DNA from: Mesocentrotus franciscanus
Lineage: Eukaryota; Echinodermata; Echinoidea; Camarodonta; Strongylocentrotidae
Assembly (NCBI GenBank): GCA_037976565.1
Contig: CP137671.1
Location: 28,736,025-28,800,024, forward strand
Direction: 5' to 3'
DNA length: 64,000 nt
Position numbers and translations under genes: made by a program. Of this stretch, positions 33,816 to 46,136 are shown piece by piece. How positions within the stretch are numbered: position 1 is the first letter of the stretch; the number at the start of each line of letters is the position of its first letter. Under the pieces are notes generated by a model. It ran no database searches. It was not told the origin of the DNA and was given only the letters and a program-made list of their open reading frames with translations.

Positions 33816-36655
33816 ATGGTTGCTTGTTGCGGGCCAAAGATTGCTAAGCTTTTCTTGTTTATCTTCAACTTCTGTATTTGGGTGAGTAGGCTATATTGCA
33901 CGTATACATGTCCAAGCTTATTTGAAATACTGATTTTAATGTGTACCAGCATTAAGGCATTATGTTATATGCCATCCGTTACCTTGTGTGTAGACGCTTT
34001 TTTCAATTGTCTAATTGTTGTATCTTCTTGGTGTAAAAAACAATGCCATTTTGACACTCAAAAAGTTCAAACGAAAATGTACACAGTTTACATTGAAAAA
34101 TTGTCTTCTTCTCTTTTTCCCCCTCAAAACTTTGCCCTGAATTTGTAATCAGATTTTCCCCTTTTGACAGGTCAAGGCCCCTGAAATCTGTGTGTATCAG
34201 TAATTACTTCAGAACAAAAAATACCGTTGTGTATAGTCCTGCAAAATTCCAGAGCACCTTTCGTGACGTACAAGTAATGAATTAGTCATGGAACATGGCA
34301 CCAGGTGCAAAACACTATGTTACGGTGGTGGACTGTTCTGAAATTGAAGTTGTCAATTAACAGAATGTAAAGGGTTATCGCTGTTGTCCCTCCGTAGTCC
34401 CTTGTGGTGTAGACGCGCTATTACACCGATTCGGAGAGCTGAACATGGTGTCAGCAGCCATGCATGGGGGCCATTGAGTGTGATAAATAATAGTTAAAAT
34501 GATCCCGCTTAAGTTCAGGGACGGCCATCAACCTATCCGATTTTAATACATAAGACACTGAATCATCTCTTATATCTTATTCTGGGAACAGAATTGGTCG
34601 ATATCCGAGTCGCAAAAACAAGACTGACGCAAGACCGAAAACAGACCGAAGTAACATTAATCCAACTAGCCGCGGGACAGGTCATTTTGGAGTCTGTTTT
34701 GCAAAGTGAATGAGGTATCATTACCGGGTAAGGGGGTCGTTCACAGCCCTCACCCAGAGCCGGATAGGCTCCGTATCTTTCTCTCCGCCCCCCTCTTTCG
34801 CTTTTATTTCATCGTACTTCTGCTTGATTATGAAATGAATAATCCCGTGAGTCTACTATAGAAGGAAACACAGGAAAAAGCAATTTTGCATTGCATTAAT
34901 TTTAGTTCATATGATTTCAATGGCGGTATCCGTTCAAATTTCTCTGTTCCTATTTGAATTTGAACCCACCCCATGCATGACGTAAGTCAAGAAGCACGAA
35001 GGTATCTGATGGCGAGTCACGTTTATGTGAGTGCTGCTCAGAGAGAAAGAAATGTATTTTTGGATACAGAGAACAGACGTAAGAGATAGAAAGAGTAGTA
35101 AAGCAGGGTGGAAGATAATTTAAAGATGAAGATGGAGAGGAAGTAGAAGAAGAATGAGAAGAAGGTGAGGAAGAAGAAGAAAAAAAAGAAGAAGAAGAAG
35201 AAGAAAATGAAAAGGAAGAAGAAGGTGAAGTAGAAGAGGAGGAGGAGGAGGAGGGAGAGAGTGAGAGGGGTGGGGAGGGAGATTGACAGCTTGGATATTG
35301 ACGGAGAATTATAAGAAGGAAGAGAAGAGTAGCTGGTTCAAAAGAGAACATGAAAAGAGGAACTGTACATATAGCAGAATAAACACAAAATCACAAACAC
35401 GCACATAAAACCAATTATAACAAAAAAACACAAAACCAGTATCAAACAAACAAACAAACAATGACTAGACAATCACTTGAAATCAAGTTCTAAAATGGCC
35501 AAATGTTTCAAAGCTTTCGCTCACAAGTTGATGAGTGTCGATGGTGATCGTTATTTGTGTTACTTTTTTTGTTTATGTATATGTTCTTTCATTAAATTTG
35601 AATCGCAGCTTTGTGGGCTCGTCCTGATCGGTGGAGGGGCTTACGTGACGGCCAAGCACATTGACTACCAGGATCTGTTCGCTGACGACACGATTCTGAC
35701 CGTCTCATTGACCGTCTCATTGACCGCCGTTGGTGTTGGTCTCTTTATCTTCGTCGTCGGATTCTCAGGATGTTGCGGCGCCCTGAAAGAGAGCTCGTGT
35801 CTTCTTACACTGGTAAGGAAGTCGAGATGGTGGATGATGAAAGTAGCGGGAAATACTCATGATGATGATGAAAATAATGATGATGATGATGATAGTGGTG
35901 ATGGTGATGATAGTGGTGATGGTAATGATGACGATGGTGATGATGATGACGTTGAGGATGGTGATGATGGTGATGATAGTGATGATAAGGATTGTGATGA
36001 TAGTGATGATAGTGATAATGATGATGATGATGACGTTGAGGATGGTAATGATGGTGATGATGATGATGATTATGATGGTGATGATAATCATAATCATGAT
36101 GATAATAATAATCATGATGATGATGGTGATGATGGTGATGATAATAATAATGATGGTGATGATAATGATGATGGTGATGAGGGGGGTCGTTCACAGCCCT
36201 TACCTGGAGCTGGAAAGGCTCTATATATTTTCTTTCTCCCCCCCCCCCCTTTCGCTTTTATTTCATCGTACTCCTGCTTGATTATGAAATGAAAAATCCC
36301 GTGAGTCTACTATAGAAGGAAACACAGGAAAAGCAATTTTGCATTGCATTAATTTTAGTTCATATGATTTCAATGGCGGTATCCGTCCGAACTTCTTTGT
36401 TCCTATTTGAATTTCAATCCACCACATGCATGACGAAAGTCGAGAAGCACGACTTTATCTGGTGGCAAGTCACGTTTATGGGAGTGCTGCTAAAAGAGAT
36501 AGAAATCTATTTTTGGATACAGATAACAAAAGTAAGAGATAGAAAGAGTGGTAAAGCAGGGAGGAAGATAATTTAAAGACGAAGATGGAGAAGAAGTACA
36601 AGAATAATGAGAAGAAGAAGAAGAAGAAGAAGATGATGATGAAGAAGAAGAAAGA

Positions 36656-36686
<31 letters not shown>

Positions 36687-38821
36687 AAGAAGAAGAAGAA
36701 GAAGAAGAAGAAAAGAAAAAGACGAAGAAGTAGAAGTAGAAGAAGAAAGAGAAGAATAAGAATATGAAGAAGAAATAGAAGAAGAAGAAGAAGAAGAAGA
36801 AGGAGAAGAAGAAGAAGAACAAAGAGAAGAAGAAGAAGTAGAAGAAGATGAAGATGAGGAAGGAAAAGATGAAAAAAGAAGATAAGAAGAGGAGGAGAAG
36901 GAGGAGGAGGAGGGAGAGAGTGAAAGGGGAGAGGGAGATTGAACAGCTTGGATATTGACGGAGAATCACAAGAAGGAAGAGAAGAGTAGCTGGTTCAAAA
37001 GAGAAAATGATAAGAGGAACTGTACATATAACAAAATAAACACAAAATCACAAACACGCACATAAAACCAATTATAACCAAAAAACACAAAAACAGTATC
37101 AAACAAACAAACAAACAAACAAACAATGACTAGACAATGACTTGAAATCAAGTTTTAAAATGCCTAAATATTTCAAAGCTTTTGCTCACAAGTTGATGAG
37201 TGTCTATGGAGATTGTTATTTTTGTTACTTTTTTGTTTATGTATTGTTCTTTCATTAAATTTGAATCGTAGCTTTGTGGTCTCGTCCTGATCGGTAGAGG
37301 GGCTTACGAGACGGCCAAGCATATTGACTACCACTACCTGTTCGCTGACGACATGATTTTGACCGTCTCATGGACCGCCATTGGTTTGGGTCTCTTTATC
37401 TTCGTCGTCGGATTCTCGGGGTGTTGCGGGGCCCTGAATGAGAGCTCGTGTCTTCTCAAATTGGTAAGGAAGACGAGATGGTGGATAATGAAAGTCGCGG
37501 GAAATACTCATGATGATGATGAAAGTGAAGATGATGATAGTAATGATGGTGATGATAGTGATGATGGTGATGATGATAATGGTGATGATAGTGATGATGA
37601 TGACGTTGAGGATGGTGATGATGGTGATGATAGTGATGACGATAATGATGGTGATGATGATGATGGTGATGATGATGATGATGATAATGATGGTGAGGAT
37701 GGTGATGATGATGATGATGATGATGATGATAAAAATAATCATGATAATGATGGTAGTGATGATATTGACATGGTTTGGAAACAAATGAGTACAGGCTTTG
37801 TACAATTTTGAATTTACACAATACTTTAAAATTACGAATTAATATGTTTTACGTGATTCATATGGGGTTTTTCTCAATTTTTTTTTAGAATACCGTCGTT
37901 TTTAATGTTGTTAATGTTGTTGCACTTACCAAGAACAATTTTTGAAAATTATCAAACTTCTTTTTGCAGTATTTTATCTTTTTGCTACTGATCGTGCTGG
38001 CGGAAGGCTTTCTGGGAATAAGGACATTTATTTCCAGTGGTGACGTAAGCATTTCACTCATTTGTTTTTAAAGACCTCTAATTATATGTGTGCCCATATC
38101 AATTAATATCAATATTCGTAAATTGAAAGTTTGAAAGGTTTGTTGTGAATATTTTATCGCATACTATGTTAAAATGTAGATATACATGAACATTCTATTT
38201 GTTATTCTGTTTAACCAACATCTTTACGGCAGCTATTATAGAGGTTTGAAAATATAATTTTCACAGGTTTTTAAACGTACATGTATTTATATAGGCACAT
38301 TCATTTTCATTTTTCTTAATAACATATTCAAGCAGCCTGCTTATCGTGTGTTGGAAGGTATTTCTACTAAAGAGTAACACATTAAAAAGTTATTTGCATG
38401 CTAAGTTTATGATATTGGGCCAATAAAAACTTATCATAATTCATAAGAAAATATTGCCAATATTATTCGTAGCATTTTTATGATCCATTTATATCCATCC
38501 ATATCCTGATAAGAATGTTTCGGTATGAGTGCAATTACACATTGACCCTATATAGTTTTACTTATATGTCAGAGATCGTTGGCTACGGTGAGGAAGATGG
38601 GAACGGAGGTGGGGGAGGGAGGTGAGAGAATTTACAAAATTTGGAAAATGCGTTGTTTATACATGGCACAATAAATATATCTCCGAATATTTCTCCTTGT
38701 CTGTTCCTTACTGATGCGAGCGCTCTCGTTCTGTCTCTTCTCTCCCATACCCCCCTCTCTCCCTCTCTCTCTCTCTCTCTTTCTCTCTTTCTCTCTCTCT
38801 CTCTCTTTCTCTCTTTCTCTG

Positions 38822-38859
<38 letters not shown>

Positions 38860-40766
38860 ACTCAGCCTCTCTCTCTTACTCTCCCCCTCTTTCTCTTACT
38901 CTCCCCCTCTTTCTCTTAATCTCCCCCTCTCTCTAGATTGAGGACAATATGACGAAGGGCATGCAGAAAGCTATAAATGAGACATATGGTGTAAAAGGCG
39001 GTTCAACCGCAGTCGTAGATGACGTGCAGCAAACGGTAAGAGAATGCAACATGTAAAGACTAATTTGACATTGACGATCAGTGCAACGGATATAGACTCA
39101 GGGTCACGTACCTCCCGTCCCCCTCCCTACCATCGAGCAGTAAACAATCAAAAAAGGAAAATAAGATATCGATGTTACGTCACTTTCATGAATTGTCCAT
39201 GGGTTAATATGATACATTGCAGTCACTGCTCTTGACAATCAATGGTAGCATCATCATGGATGCGAAGGGGGAGGATGTGCCCCCACCCTATCGAAGAGAT
39301 TACAAAAACTGGAGGTGGAAATAAAGATCAATATTTGATTTGATTTTGATTTGATTTGATTTTCTTCTGCATTCATGTAAGTACACATTTTTTCGATAAA
39401 AATAATAATATAAAGTACAATAAGTATATTTCTGACAATGAATCATAACAATTGTTATTTTCCAAAACGAAATGACAAACTGTCACAAATACTAAATTTC
39501 CTCAAACAATATAAATTATTTGCGGAAGAAGGACTGTCATTGTAAGCAGATTGCTTGATAATACCTCATTGAGAGGCTTTCAGATTATTTATTTTTTTGT
39601 ATTCGAACGTACGTAACAAAATGGCTTTGCAATGGGGGAGGGGAGGGGAAGGAGGGAGGGGGGGGAGGGGGTAAAACATTTTTTTCCTTCAATTTGTTCT
39701 TAGTTCTCTGTTAAACTGTTAAACGGTTTAAAAAAACGAAAAAATAGAAGAGGAAAGGATAAAGGGGATAATCAATGCTTTCCTTTTTTAAATTTCAAAT
39801 TCGTTCTTGATAGTTCTTTTTCATATATAAGGTATTATGTAACAAAATGAAAAGATAAAATTGATTTTCTCTTGATTTTCCTTTTACTCGACCAATCCCT
39901 CCAGTTCAAGTGCTGCGGTGCATCTGGGTACAGGGACTACAAGACCTCTCAGCATCTTCAGGGGGCTGTACCCCAATCGTGCTGTAGACCTAATGAAGAA
40001 TGTACTGGCGGATCCAAGGGTAATCCCTTCTACCCAAATCGAGTCTGGACAGATGTGAGTAGATACTTGATTTGACTTGACTTCCGTTTCAGTAGATACA
40101 TAATTATACATGATACATATCACTCGTTTTGGTTTCCATTCATCCTATTATATTAGGCTTATGATCTCAAATGACGTCTTAATGGTTTCTCTATCTTGTA
40201 GGGTTGCGTGCATGCCACGAAAGATACGATAGAGAATCACTACCTTGCCATTGGAGGGGCTGCATTCGGTCTTTTCATTTTTGAGGTAAAAAACATCTTC
40301 TCTGCTCTCCTTTTTTGTAACTCTATTTCGATTTCGTATACTCTCTTCATGCAGAGGAGAGGAATCAACTATTAAGAAGTGATTGTATATCTCCGTTTTG
40401 GAGTAGATTCCACTATTCTGAGCGAGGATTTGCACCCATTTACTGCCAACCAAACGAAGTGATGCTTATATTGACGATAATTATTACGATTCCTCAAAAT
40501 ATGAATATCTATTCACGTACATAAACATGATAGCGATCGTCAGAATTCCGTGCTTTCCATTAGTATATTTGTTTATATAAACATTAATCATAACTTCAAC
40601 ATATTTGTCTATTTGTTCAATTTGCTCCTGATTATATTTTAATTCATTTATTTATTTTATGTCGACATAGCTCTTTATATTAGCAATCCCTTGTAAATAT
40701 TAAAAGATTAATTTTTATAACAACAATAATAAAATGATAATAATAATAATAATAATAGTAGTATTA

Positions 40767-40817
<51 letters not shown>

Positions 40818-41024
40818 TTAATAATTATAATATTAATAATAATAACAATAATAATTACAATAATGATAATAATATTAACAATAATAATAATAGCGATAAT
40901 GATAGTGATAACATAAATAATGATAATGATAATGACTAGAAAAAGATATTCATTATAATAATAATGATAATAACGATAATGATAATAACGATAATGATAA
41001 TAATAAATACTACTCCTACTACTG

Positions 41025-41075
<51 letters not shown>

Positions 41076-41537
41076 ATACTTTTACTACTACTACTACTAA
41101 TAATAATCAAAATAATAATAATAGTAATAATTTTGTTTAACCAGGAAAGCTCCATTATCATCATTGCTGTTCTTATTGAGGGCCCTGCAACTATTATTGC
41201 CAGGTACCCATTCACACTTGGGTAGAGAATGGCAAATGTGAATTAATATCTTGCCCAAGGAGATTAGTGTCGGGATGGGATTTAAACCCTCAACCCTTGG
41301 ATCAATCAAATAAACCATTATACGTCTTTACACTTCGTTGTTGATTTTCCCGCTAATCTCCTTGGTTTCCTTTATGCCAATCTGTTCGTTCACTTTGAAG
41401 TTATTACTCTCAAAGAAACTCTTGCAAATGTTAACCCCCGAATTCATTATCCACTTGTTTATCTACAGATCCTGACGATGGTGTTTGCTTGCTGTGTCAT
41501 CAAAGGAATTGACAAGGGTTATGAAAAAGTTGCATAA
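33816..41537 (+). CDS. Tetraspanin 2 (Tsp-2), 7 exons with duplicated exon 2
   Basis: Exons: 33816-33881, then exon 2a 35609-35812 or exon 2b 37272-37463, then 37970-38044, 38937-39035, 39905-40054, 40202-40285 and 41469-41537. All junctions are phase 0. The product is 248 aa with 2a or 244 aa with 2b. The start MVACCGPKIAK closely matches Tsp-1. The large loop has FKCCG, PQSCC, EEC and GC, giving the six expected cysteines, and NET in exon 4 is a possible glycosylation site. The last exon ends GYEKVA. Including both exon 2 copies would keep frame but repeat membrane segment 2, so mutually exclusive use or use of only one is more likely. Exon 4 is preceded by a nearly 200-bp CT tract that serves as its polypyrimidine tract. 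A possible AATAAA signal is at 42148. Confidence 0.88.
35609..35812 (+). CDS. Tsp-2 exon 2a
   Basis: The exon encodes the end of membrane segment 1, the small loop and membrane segment 2. It has an AG acceptor, a GTAAGG donor and phase 0 at both ends. A 12-bp in-frame direct duplication (35699-35710 and 35711-35722) repeats residues TVSL and lengthens segment 2 by four residues relative to exon 2b and the other paralogues. The conserved Trp of VSWTA is Leu here. GCCGAL is intact. Confidence 0.75.
35859..36182. repeat. GAT microsatellite after Tsp-2 exon 2a
   Basis: GATGAT/GGTGAT triplets begin about 45 bp after the exon 2a donor. Read-through frames encode Asp-rich peptides. Confidence 0.95.
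36588..36912. repeat. GAA purine tract before Tsp-2 exon 2b
   Basis: A purine-only triplet tract in the duplicated exon 2 block. Confidence 0.95.
37272..37463 (+). CDS. Tsp-2 exon 2b
   Basis: This second copy of exon 2 has the standard 64 codons, good AG and GTAAGG borders and phase 0. It keeps VSWTA and GCCGAL but differs from 2a at several loop positions (for example GRGAYETAK and DYHYLF). The surrounding 1.4-kb block is a tandem copy of the block around exon 2a. Confidence 0.8.
37509..37765. repeat. GAT microsatellite after Tsp-2 exon 2b
   Basis: Same arrangement as after exon 2a. Confidence 0.95.
38744..38936. repeat. CT microsatellite forming the exon 4 acceptor tract of Tsp-2
   Basis: About 190 bp of CT runs end at TAG directly before exon 4 (38,937). 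Confidence 0.95.
40731..41115. repeat. AAT / ACT microsatellite in Tsp-2 intron 6
   Basis: Consecutive triplet runs next to the SINE at 41,135. Confidence 0.95.
41135..41330 (-). mobile_element. SINE, same family, in Tsp-2 intron 6
   Basis: Contains CAGGTACCCATTCACACTTG, AGAATGGCAAATGTGAATTA and a degenerate B box. It directly follows an AAT/ACT triplet tract. Confidence 0.65.
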
Positions 41538-41539
41538 AG

Positions 41540-43079
41540 GATTCAATTTTTCTCTTTACTTATTTCAATAGAGTCCCATTCCTTCACTTTCGTGTTATCA
41601 AAACACAAGCATGAGCTCTAAATACGATTGTAAAGACTTTAAAAAAATCATGATATCCTCGTCCATCACCTACTGATATGTGCGCACATTAAAATGACGT
41701 ACATGCATTACGCAATCTGAAAGTGTTTTGAAATTGCCCTTAAGTTGATTGATTTCTCGAAAGTCTATGCGATCGTGCTTCTGAAGCTCTATAGCCTGTT
41801 TTCAATTATATCCAAAGAGACTTTTTTGTGCTTCAATTCAATGGCCTAAATGAAAATAGTTTGTACTGAGTCAAGCAGGTGGGCCAATCCCTCATTATTC
41901 CTATTTTTCTAGTATTTGTTGTTTTAAATTTACTTCAGACTGACTAGAACTAAACTCTATTAATAGAATTAAATATATAATCCGAAGAAAAGATAGGCTG
42001 AAGACTCAGAGTTTGTGCTATATCGTGTCGTATTCGTATTGAACATCTCGAATGTATTGTTAGCCAATTAACTCGACGCTAGCCGACGCTAAAACGATTC
42101 ATACCTCTTTGTAATAATCAAGAATATCATAATACCGGCATTTCAGAAATAAATGGCAGAAAAGTCACCCAAAACAAGTATCATAGACGGAGAACTGTGG
42201 ACCTAAAAATTATAAAAGTAACATAATATATTTGTAAAGTGCCGAGAAACATGGCCGATATATTAAGCGCTATATAAACCAAGAATATTATTGACATTAA
42301 CATACATGTTGTTTGAAGCATGCAAGTGGCGACATGAAGGGATGGATACAATTTATGACTTGTTGACATAGACTTACAAATAATATATTATCATAATGAC
42401 TGCAATATCAAATGTACATAACAGTTTCTAATAATTAGGTAGATAATGATAGAACTAAGCATCTTTGTCAAAGAAAATGTTTAACTTTCAAACCTTACCA
42501 ACTCACTATTCTCACTATAACTTGTAATCATTCTTCCTTATTGCAATATTTTAAGGAAGAGTGAGACAATATAAGGGGCGACTCGTCATTCTTGGATGGC
42601 ATGACATTTACTATTGAGTGGCGAAAGTAATCATACATTAAGTGCTTTGATGCATATTAGGTGATACGAAATCATGAAATGTATAAAGCATTCTTGTATA
42701 TTACAATATCATCTGCATATTACATTATTACCTTAACCTCGAAAAATACATTTCATTGATATTCATATTTGAACCGACATTAATGACTTAAATCAATTAC
42801 GAATATTGTACTTTGATTCGATATGCCGTAAATGTAATATGAATAAATGCATTGAATTAAACTGATTGCAATTCAAAGTTACATTTACTTTCTTTCCTTC
42901 CTTTCTTTTTCTTTTATTAATTCGTTCTATGGTAAATGGAACATGTGTTAAGACAATGAACTAAATTCATTTCAATTCAAATTTTTATTTACTTTCTGTA
43001 TTTTCCTTTTCGTTATTTTACGTTATATGTCGTAAACGTATCATATCTACATGCATTGTATTGAATTCATTTCAGTTAT
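41540..43079. other. Downstream region of Tsp-2
   Basis: Paralogous to 57,450-59,150 downstream of Tsp-3. It includes a SINE-tail remnant with TATTAAGCGCTATATAAAC (about 42,262; counterpart 58,340). No gene seen. Confidence 0.7.
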
Positions 43080-45960
43080 TGCATGCATGCAAGGAATACT
43101 AATCATGTAGTTTTTCTACGTGTGCACATTTTTTATTTGTATAGCAGAAACGTTTACAGCCTATACCACCGTCTTATTAACAAAACGTATTGACAAAATC
43201 ATATTTTTAATTTTATTTTGTACGTGCCATGATGATGCTTTCATTTCGTCAGTTCCCATTGGGAATGATGATGTTCTCGTTACTCTCAATGCTTTTCAAC
43301 AAGAATGGATGATATTGCCTTGATTGCAATTCTTAATAACATGTACAGTATATAAATATTGAAGTTTTGTTTTGACAATTGCTCTATCATATACAATTAT
43401 ATTAACAATATTTTGAAAAGTCAAATGTGTCTATTCGTAAAATTAATCAACATTTTTTTAAAGATATTGACAATAAAATTATATTTTTATGAAATTAATG
43501 AGAATGTTCATTTGCTCAGGGCATATATCTCTTTGTTTTGTTTTCATCAGCTTAACCAAAAAAAAAATCATGAATGCAATGAGAGGAGGATGAACAATGT
43601 ATATAACATCAGATTACAAGAATAAAACAAGAATAAGAGAGAGAGAGAGAAAGGGAGAGAGAGGAGAGAGAGAGAGAATGTGTGTGTGTTGGTTTGTGTG
43701 TGCGTGCGTGTGCGTGTCTGTGCGCGTGCGTGTGTGTGTGTTTAAGAGACAGGAGAACATTTCACGATGGTAGGGGCAGAAAGTGAAAGGGAAAAGACGA
43801 TAACTTTTAAAAAACTCGAGAATTCAAGTAAAAGTAAATGTAGGGAAGCAAGATAATGAATTGTGAGTGAGACTGGTATTGAACTTGATACGTGCGTATG
43901 TATAGTAGGAAGATAGATAGAGAGAGAGAGAGAGAAAGAGAGAGAGGTAGAGAGAGAAAAGTGAGCGAGGACGAGGAGAGAGAGAGAGAGAGAGAGAGAG
44001 GGTGAGGTCTATAGGGGAGAGTAGAGAAACAAGAGATAGAGAGAGAGAGAGAGAGAGGGTGGGGGACGTTCAAGCCCCCTCAACCCACACACGAATGATT
44101 ATAAATGAACTAATAAGTGAGGCACATGTAGGACATGACAATATATAAAACACCAAGACCCCCCCCCCCAACAAAGTAACACCAAATGTATGACCAGTCT
44201 GCAAAAGGAATGCATTCGAAAGTATTTTTGTGAGCACAAAGAAAGATAATTCTTTTTCACAAAATAATCACCGATTGGCCATTAGAGATTCCCTTATTGA
44301 TCTCAACTTTAAAAATCGTATCACCTAATGAAAAATTATCTTTTAGTAATTATGGTCTTTTTAAAATAGAGAGCCCTCTCTTGTTGAGTTTCATAATGGA
44401 AAAAAAATCGTAAGGACTTTCAAGAAACCAACCTAAAGCCCCCCATCACACCAAACTAGTTCTCACTACGTTCTGGAACCGTCCTAGAAAATCGCAAAAC
44501 GGGTTGTGGTCAGAGTAGAATGTGTAAATAATATCTATAATACGATCCTAGTTCGTTCATAAACAGTCCTCAATACGTCCATCTCGTCTGTACTCCGTCC
44601 ACAGTCAGTTCATATCAAGTTCAGATCAGGTAAATTTTCCATTTCCAAGCAGTCCAAGTCCGTCCGTAGTCAGTTCAATCCCATTCTTAACTAGTTCTAC
44701 CTCATTTCCAATACGTCCAAACTCACTCTAACTAGTTCAGAGACAGTTCAACTCGTCCTCATCTCGTTCTTAGTGCGTTTGAACCAATGTTGAACGCGCT
44801 CCTAGAGCGTGTGCAATCCCGTCCTGGCTCGAGGGCTATAAAAACCCAGCGCGTTATTGCCATTCCTTATTCCCGTTCTACTTCAACGCTTCAAGCTGTG
44901 CAGATCAAGACATTCAAATGAAGTCCCCATCACACCAAACTAGTTCTCACTACCTTCTGGAAAATGTTGCCAAACGGGCTGAAACTGTGTGCAAACAGAG
45001 TGAACGTAGTAGCAACTGTTTACGATCTATTTAAGAACTTAATGGACAGGCTCGAGGACGAGTTGAACTGTCTCTGAACGGGGGCTATTGTATTTGCCAT
45101 AGTTTTATTTATGGCCAGTCTTTGCAAACGTGCTATGGCTCAAATGCTTGAGCTTGTAGTTTTTAATTGTTTTTCTTATAATTATGACACAACGTTCTGA
45201 TATGGATAGGTTAAGAAACAAACGTTTGAAAAGTAAACAGCGTTTACATTTAGAAAATATTACTACAGAGATAGGCAAAACAAAAATCAGCACAGCATTT
45301 TCCCCTCTTTTTTTAAACATTCAACCACCAAGACAATCTCCATTTCTCTTTTTATAAAATGTTACCTGTATACACCAAACAGGAACCATCTTTTGTTATT
45401 CGTAAAATGTATCTAATGATCTATGAACTTTGTAGCTAGAAATCCCAGGTTCAGCACAAGTCAAATATTTCATTACAGCACGTGCACAATTGTTCACAAT
45501 TATGATTATATTTGATATGAACAGTTTTCCATATCAGGCGTATGATGACAGCTTTGCGCGTCGCGTGATCGATTAGGCCCTAGCCATACCTTGCCCTTAT
45601 ATACCCGATAACGATACTAATAACTATGACAATTAAATGTGATATTTTCATGATTTGATAATGTCCTTGCCCTGCGATCGTATCCTTACAGAGTGTTCAG
45701 AAAATTAGATAACCGATAATAGCAACAGAAGCTGAAATTAATTTTTTCCCTTTAAAGGTGGCATTCGTCGTTAATTTATGGACTTGTGGATTTCCCAATA
45801 CGGGCGTTATTACGTAACAAACTCGAGGGGATGGAGGGTTGTGGTTTGTCTGGGAAGAATGATTTGTGTTTGTTTAGCAATATGAAATATATCGAATTGG
45901 TGTAGATTTCGTTATTGGAGACTGGTTGTGACATGGGTTTAACACTAAAAAACCCGACGT
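43080..45960. repeat. Tsp array spacer, copy 2
   Basis: Matches spacers 1 and 3 apart from the PH-B insertion at 44,438. Leads directly into the Tsp-3 promoter block. No gene seen. Confidence 0.8.
44438..45085. mobile_element. Inverted-repeat element with 10.5-bp-phased GTYC words (family PH-B)
   Basis: The sequence is absent from the matching spacers downstream of Tsp-1 and Tsp-3. The left arm has GTTC/GTCC words spaced mostly 11 bp; the right arm has the same words on the minus strand. An about 80-bp direct repeat (CCCATCACACCAAACTAGTT) occurs at 44,441 and 44,925. A TATAAAAA box at 44,837 lies between the arms. About 100 bp of spacer seems to have been lost at the insertion. Confidence 0.7.
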
Positions 45961-46136
45961 GTAGGTCGCATCATTTGAAGGACTTGTTTAGTTCCTATAT
46001 ACGATTGCTATATTTAAGCTTGCGTCATCGACACTAGAAAATTTCGATTCGAGAAAGCGGGCTCACGTAGCTCAATTGATTGATTGACTGATCTGGTTTG
46101 GTTTGTTCGTCGCGTTTTCTAGATTTCAAAATCAAA
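45930..46136 (+). promoter_or_regulatory. Tsp-3 promoter/5' leader block
   Basis: This is the counterpart of the Tsp-2 block: GTAGGTCGCATCATTTGAAG, a TATA-like CTATATTTAAG at 46009, GCGGGCTCACGTAGCTCAAT, then the leader to the ATG at 46137. Confidence 0.55.

Larger units (their letters stand above)
34735..37770. repeat. Tandem duplication carrying exon 2 of Tsp-2
   Basis: The two units (about 34,735-36,182 and 36,183-37,770) both start GGTCGTTCACAGCCCT, continue through the GAA tract, exon 2 and the GAT tract. A single related unit starts near 49,590 in Tsp-3. Confidence 0.85.

Noticed and set aside
35477..35608. Alternative first exon of Tsp-2 with MAKCFKAFAHKL
   Set aside because: The frame is open into exon 2a, but the copies before exon 2b and in Tsp-3 are frameshifted or stopped. 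Exon 1 at 33,816 matches the other paralogues.
35765..36292. Long Asp-, His- or Met-rich frames
   Set aside because: They are produced by the GAT microsatellite after exon 2a; only the exon 2a part is supported by paralogues.
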